Below are positions 53,475 to 62,703 of a DNA stretch of 64,000 nt, piece after piece. The position numbers and the translations under genes were made by a program. A model generated the notes under the pieces. It made no database searches. It was not told the DNA's origin and saw only the letters and a program-made list of their open reading frames with translations. This DNA comes from Acidovorax soli (GTDB taxonomy: Bacteria > Pseudomonadota > Gammaproteobacteria > Burkholderiales > Burkholderiaceae_C), in contig NZ_FNQJ01000002.1 of the NCBI RefSeq assembly GCF_900107605.1, forward strand, positions 124,001 to 188,000. Direction: 5' to 3'. Each line of letters begins with the position of its first letter. Position 1 is the stretch's first letter.

Positions 53475-54652
53475 GCGGAAACTCTCGATGCACGCGAGGG
53501 TGCCAAAGACTCAAGGGGTGTGCGGGCCGTCCGGCTGGACGCGGCCGTCCAGGTCAACACCACCACCAGGGCCGCAGCGCCCCCCGTGTGCAGCACGGCC
53601 GCCAGCAGGGGCCAGCCCAGCACCACGTTGCTCAGGCCCGTGGCCAGCTGCAGCAGGGCCAGGCCCGCCAGCCACCGCGCCTGCACGCGCAGCGCCGCGG
53701 CCCGGTGCAGGCGCCAGGCCAGCCAGGCCAGCGCCAGCAGCACCGCATAGGCCATCAGGCGGTGCGCATAGTGGATGGCCGTGAGGCCGGCAAAGCTGAT
53801 GTGGCTGCCGTCCTGCAGCAGCCCCAGCGGCCGCCAGATCTGGAACCCTTGCGCGAAATCCATCACCGGCCACCAGCTGCCCTGGCAGGTGGGAAAGGCC
53901 GTGCAGGCCAGCACCGCATAGTTGGTGCTGACCCAGCCGCCCAGCACGATCTGCAGCGCCACCAGGGCGCCGGTGACGAACACACCCATGCGCATCGGCG
54001 CCGCCAGCACGGCAGGCTGCACGCCCCTGGCCGCCTGCGTGTGGCGCACCGCCTGCACGCACAACAATGCCAGCAGCACGAGGCCTCCCACCAGATGCAG
54101 CGTGACGATGGCTGGAAACAGCTTCATGGTGACCGTGAGCGCGCCAAACGCGCCCTGCAGGCAGACCCACACCAGGGTGAAGGTGGGCAACCACGGCCCC
54201 ATCACGGGCCGTTGCGCACCGCCACCGGCCCTGGCCCGCCGCCACTGCACCCAGGCAGATACGGTGAGCACGATGATCAAGACCCCGACGCCCGTGGCGA
54301 GGTAGCGGTGGATCATTTCGACCCATGCCTTGCCGTGCGTCACCGGTCCGGTGGGCATGGCCTGCTGTGCGGCCGCGATGTCCGCCCGCGCACCCACCGG
54401 GCTGGCACTGCCATAGCAACCCGGCCAGTCAGGGCAGCCGAGGCCGGAGTCGGTGAGCCGGGTGAAGGCGCCAAACAGCACCAGATCAAAGGTCAGGAAC
54501 AGCGTCAGCACCGTCAAGGCCTGCAGACGGCGCCCCCGATTGCCACCCCGGTTGCGCCAGGCCACCCATGCCAGGGGTCCGAGCGCGATCATGGTGCCCA
54601 GCAGCATCACCTGCGCCAGCGGCGCCAGGTCGTAGAGCGGTTGGGAATCCAT
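53471..54652 (-). CDS. ctaA: Heme A synthase (COX15/CtaA)
   Basis: A 393-residue, eight-helix enzyme oxidising heme O to heme [20 protein letters not shown], then the EMIHRYLA His segment, [13 protein letters not shown] and [11 protein letters not shown] give the conserved His heme ligands. The ATG overlaps the upstream stop as TGATG. It is the type seen with aa3 oxidases in beta-proteobacteria. Confidence 0.95.
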   Translation of the reverse strand: MDSQPLYDLAPLAQVMLLGTMIALGPLAWVAWRNRGGNRGRRLQALTVLTLFLTFDLVLFGAFTRLTDSGLGCPDWPGCYGSASPVGARADIAAAQQAMPTGPVTHGKAWVEMIHRYLATGVGVLIIVLTVSAWVQWRRARAGGGAQRPVMGPWLPTFTLVWVCLQGAFGALTVTMKLFPAIVTLHLVGGLVLLALLCVQAVRHTQAARGVQPAVLAAPMRMGVFVTGALVALQIVLGGWVSTNYAVLACTAFPTCQGSWWPVMDFAQGFQIWRPLGLLQDGSHISFAGLTAIHYAHRLMAYAVLLALAWLAWRLHRAAALRVQARWLAGLALLQLATGLSNVVLGWPLLAAVLHTGGAAALVVVLTWTAASSRTARTPLESLAPSRASRVSA

Positions 54653-55395
54653 CAGGGTTGCCCTGGCCGTCCGGCCTCATCCCAGGAGGACGACGCGCGC
54701 AGCAGGCGCTCCAGGTCGCGCTTGGCCTTGGCGGCCCCGGCAGCATCCATGCCGGCCGGAAAACGCATCATCCAGTTGCCCATGGGGTCCACGAGGTAGA
54801 GGTGCTCGGCCAGCGCATGTCCCGCTGCGGGTTCGAGCCACTGGGCCAGCGCCCCGCCATCGACCCGCAGCACCGTGGCTTTTTGCAGGGCCGCAGAAAG
54901 GTCCGCCGGCAGGGGGGCGGCATCGGTCACCAGCCAGACCCAGTCCACACGGTCTTTCTCCTTGCCCACGCTTTCGCGCAGTTGCCGCTGCAGATACAGG
55001 TGCTGCTGGCACTGGGCATCGCAGGCCCCGCCTGCCACGCTCACCAGCAGCCATTGGCCCTTGAGCGCCGGCAGCTGGCCGAGCGCGCCATCGAGCGTGG
55101 CCGTGGCCAGGTCGGGCAAGGGGCGTTGCGGTTGCACCAGTTCTCCGTAATTGCGGCGGCCGTCGGGGCGCACCACGTAGTACGTGAAGTACGAGGCGAT
55201 CACCGGGGCGGCGCAGACCAGCAGCACCGCCAGCATCTTCCAGCGCCCGTGGCGGGTGTTCTGGGCATGGGCCACGGCGCTGCCGGCCTCGGGCAGGTTG
55301 TGCACCGTGAGACCCAGGGGATGGTCCCCTCCTGCCTCAGGCGAGAGGCCGGGGGCGCGGGCGAAGGAAGCGTCGGACGAGTTGGAACCAGACAT
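54652..55395 (-). CDS. Sco-like membrane-anchored thioredoxin-fold protein of the oxidase cluster
   Basis: A 247-residue protein usually left hypothetical. One transmembrane helix (about 53-73) follows a disordered N-terminus. The periplasmic part shows LPALKGQWLLVSVAGGACD, then Cys129: a CxxxC pair (Cys125, Cys129) after a hydrophobic strand, as in Sco proteins. A His (His198, in AEHLYLVDPMGNW) sits where Sco has its third Cu ligand. This makes a role in copper or thiol handling for oxidase likely but unproven. The start at 55395 overlaps the SURF1 gene end by 59 bp. Confidence 0.7.
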   Translation of the reverse strand: MSGSNSSDASFARAPGLSPEAGGDHPLGLTVHNLPEAGSAVAHAQNTRHGRWKMLAVLLVCAAPVIASYFTYYVVRPDGRRNYGELVQPQRPLPDLATATLDGALGQLPALKGQWLLVSVAGGACDAQCQQHLYLQRQLRESVGKEKDRVDWVWLVTDAAPLPADLSAALQKATVLRVDGGALAQWLEPAAGHALAEHLYLVDPMGNWMMRFPAGMDAAGAAKAKRDLERLLRASSSWDEAGRPGQP

Positions 55396-56107
55396 AGAGA
55401 ATTGCAATCAGGCCGCTGAGCCCGAACCATTGGAATGCGTAACCGTAGTGTTTATCGACGCCGGCACCGATCACGGGCCAGTCCCGCTGCAGGCCCTCGC
55501 TGGCGGGGCCAGCCTGCAGCACCGACAGATTCATCAGCGCAAGGCCTGTCTCGGTGCGAAAGGCGGTGAGGTCGAGATTTTGCCGGATGCGGGAAGACCC
55601 CTGCGAACTGTCGGCACCCTGGAACTCGTACAGGCGCGACGGCGGCGGTGCGATGCGCCCGGCCAACTGCACCACACCTGGCGCTGTCTGGACCAGGGGC
55701 AGCTGCTGGCGGTCCTGGAAGTTGCGAGGCACCCAGCCGCGCTGGACCAGCACCACCGCATCGCTGCCCTCCAGCCGCAGCGGTGTCAGCACAAAAAAAC
55801 CGGGACGGCCCTGCATCTGCCGGTTGTCGAGGTACACCGTGTGCTCCGGCACCCAGCGCCCCTGCAGCAGCACCGCCCGATGGATCAGGTCCTGCACGCC
55901 ATCCGCCTCGCCAGCATGCCCACGCAATTGCTGGTTGTCGATGGGGGGCAAGGCGGCCCGCTGGTCCAGCAGCGACTGCAGTTCCTGTTTTTGCGCGGCG
56001 CGCGACAGCTGCCAGCGCCCCAAGGAGGCGGTCACCAGGATGGCGGCCACGGCAGCCACGGTGATCAGCCAGAAACGCAGGCCCCAGGTGCGTGGAACGG
56101 GTGTCAC
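55337..56107 (-). CDS. SURF1 family oxidase assembly protein
   Basis: A 256-residue protein with two transmembrane helices, near 10-28 and 225-245, and a periplasmic loop, as in SURF1/Shy1. FWLITVAAVAAILVTASLGRWQLSRAAQK at the N-terminus and GYAFQWFGLSGL near the C-terminus are diagnostic. It aids heme a insertion into subunit I. GTG at the complement of 56105-56107 is the start; upstream is the divergent DUF2909 gene. (Motif strings shortened in practice to GRWQLSRAAQK and FQWFGLSGL.). Confidence 0.9.
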   Translation of the reverse strand: MTPVPRTWGLRFWLITVAAVAAILVTASLGRWQLSRAAQKQELQSLLDQRAALPPIDNQQLRGHAGEADGVQDLIHRAVLLQGRWVPEHTVYLDNRQMQGRPGFFVLTPLRLEGSDAVVLVQRGWVPRNFQDRQQLPLVQTAPGVVQLAGRIAPPPSRLYEFQGADSSQGSSRIRQNLDLTAFRTETGLALMNLSVLQAGPASEGLQRDWPVIGAGVDKHYGYAFQWFGLSGLIAILYVWFQLVRRFLRPRPRPLA

Positions 56108-56122
56108 GGGATAATGTGCTCC

Positions 56123-56344
56123 ATGAAATATCTTGTCGCTGTGGCGTTTCTTGCCATTCTCGCCAGTCTGGCCTCTGCCCTTTTTTTCATGATGCGCAAC
56201 GGGCGCAACGACAAGGCCAAGGACAACCACATGGCCAAGGCCCTCGCATTTCGGGTGGGGCTCTCTATCGTTCTGTTCATCTGCATCCTGCTCGCATGGC
56301 AACTGGGCTACATCCAGCCGACAGGACTGCCCGCCACGCGGTAA
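56123..56344 (+). CDS. Twin-transmembrane DUF2909 protein
   Basis: A 73-residue protein with two membrane helices (about 4-23 and 44-63) joined by a charged loop (RNGRNDKAKDNHMAKAL). This is the DUF2909 pattern, often found beside SURF1 or oxidase genes. Function unknown. Its ATG is only 15 bp from the SURF1 start on the other strand, so at least one promoter must overlap coding DNA. A shared terminator follows. Confidence 0.87.
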   Translation: MKYLVAVAFLAILASLASALFFMMRNGRNDKAKDNHMAKALAFRVGLSIVLFICILLAWQLGYIQPTGLPATR

Positions 56345-56369
56345 GACAGACACCATTGCATTCAACAAA

Positions 56370-56389
56370 AAAGCGCCTTGCGGCGCTTT
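56370..56389. terminator. Bidirectional terminator between DUF2909 and ctaE
   Basis: AAAGCGCC-TTGC-GGCGCTTT, an 8-bp stem flanked by A-rich sequence on the left and T-rich on the right. It can serve both convergent genes. Confidence 0.8.
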
Positions 56390-56410
56390 CTTGGATACTG
56401 CATGGCCGTC

Positions 56411-57292
56411 TTACATCCAGTACACCAGGATGTACAAGCCCAGCCACACCACATCGACAAAGTGCCAGTACCAGGCAGCGCCCTCAAAGCCGAAATGCTT
56501 GTCGGCCGTGAAGTGCCCCTTTTGCAGGCGCAAGGTGATGACCAGCAGCATCAGCATGCCCAGGAACACGTGGAAACCATGGAAACCGGTCAGCATGAAG
56601 AACGTGGAGCCGAACACGCCCGAACTGAGTTTGAGGTTCAGGTCGGTGTAGAGGTGGAAATACTCATAACCCTGCACGCACAGGAAGACAAAGCCCAGCA
56701 GCACGGTGGCCCACATGAACGCAATGGTCTTGCCGCGGTGGTTTTCACGCAGTGCATGGTGGGCAATCGTCAGTGTCACACCCGAACTCAGCAGCAATGC
56801 CGTGTTGATCGTGGGCAGCCAGAAAGGTCCCACGGTCTGGAAGGGCTCCACGATGCCGGCAGGGGATGCCGTAGCACCTGCCGCAATGCTGGGCCACACC
56901 GCCTTGAAGTCGGGCCACAGCATGGCATTGTCCAGGCTGCCCAGCGCCGGCACCGAGTGCGAACGCGCCCACCACAGGGCCGTGAAGAAGGCGCCGAAGA
57001 ACATCACCTCCGAAAAGATGAACCAGCTCATGCTCCAGCGGTACGACAGGTCGATCTTGTGCCCGTAGAGGCCGCCTTCGCTTTCACGGGCGGCATCGCG
57101 GAACCATTGGTAGAGCACAAACAGCCACCACACCAGGCCAGCGGCCAGGGAATACTTGCCCCAGTTGTGGCCGTTGATCCACTGGGCTGCGCCCAGGATC
57201 ACAAAAAACAGGCCTGCGGCCGCCATCACGGGATGGCGCGACTCTGCGGGCACATAGTAGTACGGTGTTGTGCCGTGGGTTGATGCACTCAT
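56411..57292 (-). CDS. ctaE: Cytochrome c oxidase subunit III
   Basis: A 293-residue, seven-helix subunit of the aa3-type oxidase. The block RWSMSWFIFSEVMFFGAFFT has the conserved Glu, and GFHGFHVFLGMLMLLVI plus AAWYWHFVDVVWLGLYILVYW are diagnostic. It follows the DUF2970 gene on the oxidase transcript and ends with a hairpin terminator. Confidence 0.97.
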   Translation of the reverse strand: MSASTHGTTPYYYVPAESRHPVMAAAGLFFVILGAAQWINGHNWGKYSLAAGLVWWLFVLYQWFRDAARESEGGLYGHKIDLSYRWSMSWFIFSEVMFFGAFFTALWWARSHSVPALGSLDNAMLWPDFKAVWPSIAAGATASPAGIVEPFQTVGPFWLPTINTALLLSSGVTLTIAHHALRENHRGKTIAFMWATVLLGFVFLCVQGYEYFHLYTDLNLKLSSGVFGSTFFMLTGFHGFHVFLGMLMLLVITLRLQKGHFTADKHFGFEGAAWYWHFVDVVWLGLYILVYWM

Positions 57293-57346
57293 TTCAGCTC
57301 CTGAATCTCAAAATCTTTGTTATGGGGTTGGCAGGCAGGCGATGGC

Positions 57347-57565
57347 TCAGACCACCCAGTTCACCACCGCGATCAGCGACAGCACCAGCAGGAAGATCGC
57401 CACCAACCCCACCACGATGATGTGCAGGGGGTTGATCTTTTGCAGGTCCTGCTGGTATTCACTGCCTTTGCGCAGACCGATCAGTGACCAGGCCACCGCA
57501 CGCACCGTGCGCAACAGGGAACCCTTGCGCTGCACGCCGGAATCCGAGGGATGGACGGAACTCAT
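57347..57565 (-). CDS. DUF2970 small membrane protein
   Basis: A 72-residue protein with one C-terminal transmembrane helix (about 48-70). The motif SLLRTVRAVAWSLIGLRKGS marks DUF2970, a family nearly always found between ctaG and ctaE. The start overlaps the ctaG stop by 4 bp. Likely an oxidase accessory protein; mechanism unknown. Confidence 0.9.
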   Translation of the reverse strand: MSSVHPSDSGVQRKGSLLRTVRAVAWSLIGLRKGSEYQQDLQKINPLHIIVVGLVAIFLLVLSLIAVVNWVV

Positions 57566-58179
57566 GAACCCTCCTGCACGGATTGAAGGGAGACGGCAGC
57601 CGTGGACTCGGGAGCCTGCGGGGTTTTTCCGCCCACCTCGAAGAAGGTATAGGACAGCGTGATGGTCGTCACATCCTTGGACAGCCGCGGATCGATCACG
57701 AAGGCCACAGGCCACTGTTTCTTCTCGCCCGGTTCCAGGATGTACTGGTTGAAGCAGAAGCACTCGAGCTTGTTGAAGTGCGCCGCCGCCTGCCGAGGCG
57801 CATAGCTGGGAATCGCCTGCGCGGCCATGCGGCGGTTCTGCACGTTCTGGAACTCGTACATCACCGTCGTCAGCTCGCCGGGATGCACTTTCACCGAACG
57901 CTGGGCCGGCTTGAAATCCCAAGGCCCGCGTGCATTGGCGTCGAACTCCACGGTGATGGTGCGACTCGTGTCCACCTGCGTGTTGGCGGGCACCTTCACG
58001 TCCTTGCCAGCCACGCCGTTGCCCGGCACCTGCCGCTCGGACAGCGACAGGATATTGATGCCGGTCAGCTCGCAGATGTGCTTGTAGATCGGAATCAGCG
58101 CGTAGCCGAAGGCGAACATGCCCGCCGCTATCACGGCCAGCTTGCCCACCATCTTGGCGTTTTCGCGGTGAATGCTCAT
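57562..58179 (-). CDS. ctaG: Cytochrome c oxidase assembly protein CtaG/Cox11
   Basis: A 205-residue copper chaperone for CuB of subunit I. One N-terminal transmembrane helix anchors a periplasmic Ig-like domain. The Cu motif is NKLECFCFNQ (Cys-Phe-Cys), and the block AGELTT-type VHPGELTTVMYEFQN is conserved. The start at 58179 (MSIHRENAKMV) is preferred over the longer open frame. It lies 10 bp after the 38-residue assembly gene. Confidence 0.95.
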   Translation of the reverse strand: MSIHRENAKMVGKLAVIAAGMFAFGYALIPIYKHICELTGINILSLSERQVPGNGVAGKDVKVPANTQVDTSRTITVEFDANARGPWDFKPAQRSVKVHPGELTTVMYEFQNVQNRRMAAQAIPSYAPRQAAAHFNKLECFCFNQYILEPGEKKQWPVAFVIDPRLSKDVTTITLSYTFFEVGGKTPQAPESTAAVSLQSVQEGS

Positions 58180-58189
58180 GGCGTGGTGC

Positions 58190-58306
58190 TCAGCGGGACA
58201 GCAGAACGACTTTGACCATGAACCCGACGAAGAAGACGGCAACCACGGACGCCAGGATCAGCGCCATGCGCAGATTGCTCTTTTTTTGCTCGGGTGTCAT
58301 GGACAT
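58190..58306 (-). CDS. Cytochrome oxidase small assembly protein (38 aa)
   Basis: ATG at the complement of 58304-58306 and TGA at 58190-58192 enclose a 38-residue single-span protein, starting MSMTPEQKKSNLRMAL and ending VVLLSR. One helix (about 14-33) is preceded by a basic stretch. This small gene sits between ctaD and ctaG in many beta-proteobacteria. Too short for usual gene finders. It starts 5 bp after the ctaD stop. Confidence 0.85.
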   Translation of the reverse strand: MSMTPEQKKSNLRMALILASVVAVFFVGFMVKVVLLSR

Positions 58307-58311
58307 GCCTT

Positions 58312-59931
58312 TCAGCCGATCACGCGGGTTGCCGTGGCGTCCAGCTTGGGCGGATTTTCAAAGGTGTGGAACGGTGCTGGCGAAGGAACTTCCCACTCCA
58401 GACCTTCCGCGCCGTCCCAGGGTTTTTGCGGCGCCTTGGCACCCTTGCCACGCATCGCAGGAACGACCACCGCGAGGAAGAAATACACCTGCGCCAGGCC
58501 GAAACCCAGGGCACCCACCGATGCGATGGCGTTGAAATCAGCAAACTGCATGGGGTAGTCGGCGTAACGGCGTGGCATGCCGGCCAGGCCCAGGAAGTGC
58601 ATGGGGAAGAAAGTGATGTTGAAGAAAATCAGCGAAGCCCAGAAGTGGATCTGGCCACGGGTTTCGGAATACATCACGCCAGTCCACTTGGGCAGCCAGT
58701 AGTACACGCCGGCAAACATGGAGAACAGCGAACCGGCCACCAGCACATAGTGGAAGTGGGCCACCACGTAGTAGGTGTCCTGCAGCTGGATGTCGATAGG
58801 CGCCATGGCCAGGATGAGGCCGGTGAAACCGCCCATGGTGAACACGAAGATGAAACCCACGGCAAACAGCATGGGGGTTTCAAACGTCATGGAACCGCGC
58901 CACATGGTGGCCACCCAGTTGAAGATCTTCACGGCCGTGGGCACGGAGATCAGCATGGTGGCGTACATGAAGAACAGCTGGCCGGTCACGGGCATGCCGG
59001 TCGTGAACATGTGGTGCGCCCAGACGATGAACGACAGGATGGCAATCGACGAGGTGGCATACACCATGGAGGCGTAACCAAACAGCTTCTTGCGCGCAAA
59101 AGCGGGCACGATCTGGCTGATGATGCCGAAGGCCGGCAAGATCATGATGTACACCTCGGGATGGCCGAAGAACCAGAAGATGTGCTGGTACATCACCGGG
59201 TCGCCGCCGCCGGCGGGGTTGAAGAAGCTGGTGCCGAAGTGGCGGTCGGTCAGCGTCATGGTGATGGCGCCAGCGAGCACGGGCATCACGGCGATCAGCA
59301 GGTAGGCGGTGATGAGCCAGGTCCAGGCAAACATGGGCATCTTCATCAGTGTCATGCCGGGGGCGCGCATGTTGAGGATGGTCACGATGATGTTGATCGA
59401 GCCCATGATGGAGCTGGCGCCCAGGATGTGCATGGCGAAAATGCCGGCGTCCATGGAGGGGCCCATCTGCAGCGTCAGCGGCGCATACAGCGTCCAGCCG
59501 GCAGCGGGTGCGCCGCCGGGCATGAAGAAAGAGCTGACCAGCATCAGCGCGGCAGGAATCATCAGCCAGAAGCTGAAGTTGTTCATGCGCGCGAAGGCCA
59601 TGTCCGACGCTCCGATCTGCAGCGGGATCATCCAGTTCGCGAAGCCCACGAAGGCCGGCATGATGGCGCCGAACACCATGATCAGGCCATGCATGGTGGT
59701 GAGCTGGTTGAACAGCTCGGGGTTGACCAGCTGCAGGCCTGGCTGGAACAGCTCGGCACGGATCAGCAGCGCGAGAACGCCACCGATCATCAGCATGGTG
59801 AACGAGAACAGCAGGTACAGCGTACCGATGTCCTTGTGGTTGGTGGCATACACCCACCGGCGCCAGCCGGACGGTGCATGGTGGTCGTGGCTGTCGTGTG
59901 CGTGCCCGTGGTTGTCGAGAACTGCGCTCAT
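58312..59931 (-). CDS. ctaD: Cytochrome c oxidase subunit I
   Basis: A 539-residue, twelve-helix catalytic subunit with heme a and heme a3-CuB. The block [24 protein letters not shown] contains the CuB His-Glu-x-x-Tyr, and [10 protein letters not shown] carries the heme a/a3 His. The N-terminus has [14 protein letters not shown]. Length fits the A1-type haem-copper oxidase. It follows ctaC by 30 bp and starts the ctaD-assembly-ctaG-DUF2970-ctaE run. Confidence 0.97.
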   Translation of the reverse strand: MSAVLDNHGHAHDSHDHHAPSGWRRWVYATNHKDIGTLYLLFSFTMLMIGGVLALLIRAELFQPGLQLVNPELFNQLTTMHGLIMVFGAIMPAFVGFANWMIPLQIGASDMAFARMNNFSFWLMIPAALMLVSSFFMPGGAPAAGWTLYAPLTLQMGPSMDAGIFAMHILGASSIMGSINIIVTILNMRAPGMTLMKMPMFAWTWLITAYLLIAVMPVLAGAITMTLTDRHFGTSFFNPAGGGDPVMYQHIFWFFGHPEVYIMILPAFGIISQIVPAFARKKLFGYASMVYATSSIAILSFIVWAHHMFTTGMPVTGQLFFMYATMLISVPTAVKIFNWVATMWRGSMTFETPMLFAVGFIFVFTMGGFTGLILAMAPIDIQLQDTYYVVAHFHYVLVAGSLFSMFAGVYYWLPKWTGVMYSETRGQIHFWASLIFFNITFFPMHFLGLAGMPRRYADYPMQFADFNAIASVGALGFGLAQVYFFLAVVVPAMRGKGAKAPQKPWDGAEGLEWEVPSPAPFHTFENPPKLDATATRVIG

Positions 59932-59961
59932 TTTGAATTCCTCAATGCTCTGGGGCGGTGA

Positions 59962-61131
59962 TTACTTGCCACGCTGGGCCACGATTTCCGCTGGCTGCAC
60001 CAGCTGTCCGGTCTTGTTGGACCAGTTGTTCTTGGTGTAGGTGACCACTGCAGCGATATCGGTGTCGCTCAGTTGCGCCCATGAGGGCATGGCACCGTTG
60101 TTCGCCCCCTTGAGCAGCACCTGGATCTGTTTGGCATGGTCGGCATCCAGCACGATGGCGGAACCATCCAGCGGCTTGATGGCGCCAGCGCCCTTGCCGT
60201 TGGCCTGGTGGCAGGCTGCGCAGTTGGCGGCATAGATCTTTTCACCACGCTTGAGCATGTCGTCCAGTGCCCACACCTTCGCGGGGTCGTCCAGCTTGGA
60301 GGCCGCCTTCTTCTTCTGGTCGGCCACCCACTGGCTGTAGTCCTCAGTAGACAACACCTTCACATGAATGGGCATGTAGGCATGCTCCTTGCCACACAGC
60401 TCGGCGCACTGGCCGTAGTAGTCCCCCACCTTCTCGGCGCGGAACCAGGTGTCGCGCACGAAACCGGGGATCGCATCCTGCTTGATACCGAAAGCCGGGA
60501 CCATGAAGGCATGGATCACATCGTTGGCGGTGGTGATGATGCGGATCTTCTTGCCCACCGGCACCACCATCGGGTTATCCACCTTGAACAGGTAGTTGGC
60601 AGGTGCTTCGCTCACGTTGCCGCTGTCGGACATGGCGCGGTGGCTGCTGTCCAGCGTGGAGATGAAAGCCAGGCCCTCACCTTCGCCCGTGATGTAGTCG
60701 TAGCCCCATTTCCACTGGTATCCGGTGGCCTTGATGGTCAGGTCGGCATTGGTGGTGTCCTTCTGCGCCACCAGGACCTTCGTGGCCGGCAGGGCCATGA
60801 GGATCACGATGATGAAAGGGATGACGGTCCAGACCACTTCCACCGTGACGGACTCGTGGAAATTGGCCGACTTGGCGCCCCGGGATTTGCGGTGCTTCCA
60901 GATCGAATAGAACATCACGGCAAACACCGCAATGAAGATCACCGTGCAGATGATCAGCATCATCCAGTGCAGGAAATGCTGCTCTTCGGCGATCTTGGTG
61001 ACAGGAGGATGCAGGTTCAGCTGATTGACCGCAGGGCCGCCGGGCAGGTCTTGAACGGCATGGGCAGCGGTGCCCATCCATGCACCGGCAGTCAGCAGCA
61101 GAGAAGCCAGCTTGTTGGAAATGCTCTTCAT
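59962..61131 (-). CDS. ctaC: Cytochrome c oxidase subunit II with C-terminal cytochrome c domain
   Basis: A 389-residue subunit. A signal peptide is followed by two transmembrane helices and the CuA domain with CAELCGKEHAYM (Cys, Cys, His, Met ligands). After about residue 285 a cytochrome c domain follows with heme motif CAACH and a distal Met in GAMPSWAQL, so it is of the caa3 type. ATG at 61131 is the start; an in-frame GTG at 61140 adds three residues. Confidence 0.96.
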   Translation of the reverse strand: MKSISNKLASLLLTAGAWMGTAAHAVQDLPGGPAVNQLNLHPPVTKIAEEQHFLHWMMLIICTVIFIAVFAVMFYSIWKHRKSRGAKSANFHESVTVEVVWTVIPFIIVILMALPATKVLVAQKDTTNADLTIKATGYQWKWGYDYITGEGEGLAFISTLDSSHRAMSDSGNVSEAPANYLFKVDNPMVVPVGKKIRIITTANDVIHAFMVPAFGIKQDAIPGFVRDTWFRAEKVGDYYGQCAELCGKEHAYMPIHVKVLSTEDYSQWVADQKKKAASKLDDPAKVWALDDMLKRGEKIYAANCAACHQANGKGAGAIKPLDGSAIVLDADHAKQIQVLLKGANNGAMPSWAQLSDTDIAAVVTYTKNNWSNKTGQLVQPAEIVAQRGK

Positions 61132-61189
61132 AGTTCTCACTTACTTCTAAGCCTCAATTTAACCAATCACTTGGCGCACCTGCTTGAGG

Positions 61190-61702
61190 TCAGGCAGCGC
61201 GCAAGGCCATGCGGATCTCCGATGCCAGGGCCTGGCGAAGCTCGGGGCGCACGAAGCGCCCCACATCGACCGACCGACCCTGCGCAGACAGCCTGATCAG
61301 CGAACGGTCTGCGGTTTTGGGCTCGACCCGAACCCGGCTCCGGTCAAACTCGGCGCGCTCCAGCCTGCCTGCTGTCTCCCTCTCCACCACCAGGCGCGAG
61401 CCTTGCAGCCAAATTCTGTCGCCATCCGCTGCATGGCGGCCGTACCGGACGAACACCGCCCCTGCCGCAACAGCGGCCAACCAACCCAAAGGCATGTCCC
61501 ACCGGTTGCCAACCATCCAGAAAAGCAGGACCATTGCCAGCAGCAAGGTGCCCTGCCACATCCGTTCACGTTCCGCCAAGCCATTGCGGGCCAGTTGCCA
61601 GTCAATTCGTTGACCAGACACCGTAGCAAAACGAAAAATCAGACTTGTCAACGCAACTGCCTCGCAAATGGCCACTGCACCGATACGGCGCGCCAAGGAC
61701 AT
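61190..61702 (-). CDS. DUF2244 membrane protein
   Basis: A 170-residue protein with three hydrophobic helices in the first 90 residues and a C-terminal cytoplasmic part with YGRHAADGDRIWLQG, SRLVVERE and RFVRPELRQALASEI, the DUF2244 pattern. It is 58 bp upstream of ctaC on the same strand, and DUF2244 genes often accompany oxidase genes. Function unknown. ATG at 61702 is 5 nt after GAGG. Confidence 0.85.
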   Translation of the reverse strand: MSLARRIGAVAICEAVALTSLIFRFATVSGQRIDWQLARNGLAERERMWQGTLLLAMVLLFWMVGNRWDMPLGWLAAVAAGAVFVRYGRHAADGDRIWLQGSRLVVERETAGRLERAEFDRSRVRVEPKTADRSLIRLSAQGRSVDVGRFVRPELRQALASEIRMALRAA

Positions 61703-61765
61703 CAATCCTCAAACGTCGAGAATTGTAGCGCCCCTTGCGCCAGATCATTGACAAGACGCGACGAA

Positions 61766-62668
61766 TCAACTCCTCATGCCGCCTTCACGCAGCATGGAGC
61801 GCATGTCCTCCAGGGAGACTGCGCTGCTGGCACTCACCCGCACCCGGGGCCTGGGTTTGTAGGCATGGCCATAGATGATTTCGAACGTCAGCGCCAGTTG
61901 CCCGTCGTGTTCCGCATCCCCCAACTGGTCCTGCAAGACTTCATGCAGGCGGCTGCGCCAGTGGCGTCCGCGCAACGCAGGGAAACGCTGAGGATGCAGG
62001 TTGCACCCCAGGTCCGCCAGCTCCTGCAACAGGCGCTGCGGCGTCGCAAAGGTCAGCCGGATGCGTTCCATGTCCATCACCGGCTCGGCAAAGCCGGCCT
62101 GCATCAGCATGTCCCCCCAGTCGTGCATGTCGGTGAAGGCATGGCCGGCGGGCGGCCAGCCGAGAGCGGCATACACCGCGTGCAGCTCCTTGGCCGTGTC
62201 CGGTCCCAGGCACGAGAACATCAGATAGCCGTCCACGGCCAGCGCGCGATGCCATTGGGCGATGAGGGCCTGCGGATCGCTCGCCATGTGCAGTGCCATG
62301 TTGGCCCAGAGCATCTGCACGCTCCCCTCCTGCGGCAGGCCGAAACGCGGGCGCCCCGCACTCCATCGCGTCGGACTCCACCAGGGCCGGGCCAGTGCCT
62401 GCATTGCGGCAGGAACGCAGTGCGGCGATGTTTCCGTCACCTGGCAAAGCGCCTGGGGATAACGGGCACTGACCAAGGCATGGCCTTGCAGCCCCCCGCG
62501 CACCGCATCCCAATGGCACCAGGCGGCGGGAGCCAGGCGAATCCACTGCAAGCGGTCGTCCATGCGCCGGGCCACCTCTTCATGCAGCCAGGGAGATTGG
62601 GCCGGCGCTGCGGCGTGCCAGCGGGCGGCCGCAACGGGATCGATGGTGGGAGGATGCTCGGTGGACAT
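61766..62668 (-). CDS. BioC-like SAM methyltransferase-fold protein with degenerate motif I
   Basis: A 300-residue protein. The middle resembles the class I methyltransferase fold: QMLWANMALHMASDPQALIA then VDGYLMFSCLGPDT, and HDWGDMLMQAGFAEPVMD. The usual GxGxG SAM motif near residue 50 is absent; the region reads CHWDAVRGGLQGHALV. It is similar in layout to BioC but may not bind SAM. It diverges from comF (35-bp gap). Role unknown. Confidence 0.75.
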   Translation of the reverse strand: MSTEHPPTIDPVAAARWHAAAPAQSPWLHEEVARRMDDRLQWIRLAPAAWCHWDAVRGGLQGHALVSARYPQALCQVTETSPHCVPAAMQALARPWWSPTRWSAGRPRFGLPQEGSVQMLWANMALHMASDPQALIAQWHRALAVDGYLMFSCLGPDTAKELHAVYAALGWPPAGHAFTDMHDWGDMLMQAGFAEPVMDMERIRLTFATPQRLLQELADLGCNLHPQRFPALRGRHWRSRLHEVLQDQLGDAEHDGQLALTFEIIYGHAYKPRPRVRVSASSAVSLEDMRSMLREGGMRS

Positions 62669-62703
62669 GGTGGCAAAGATGGGCAGACGAGTATATTGAC
62701 CCC

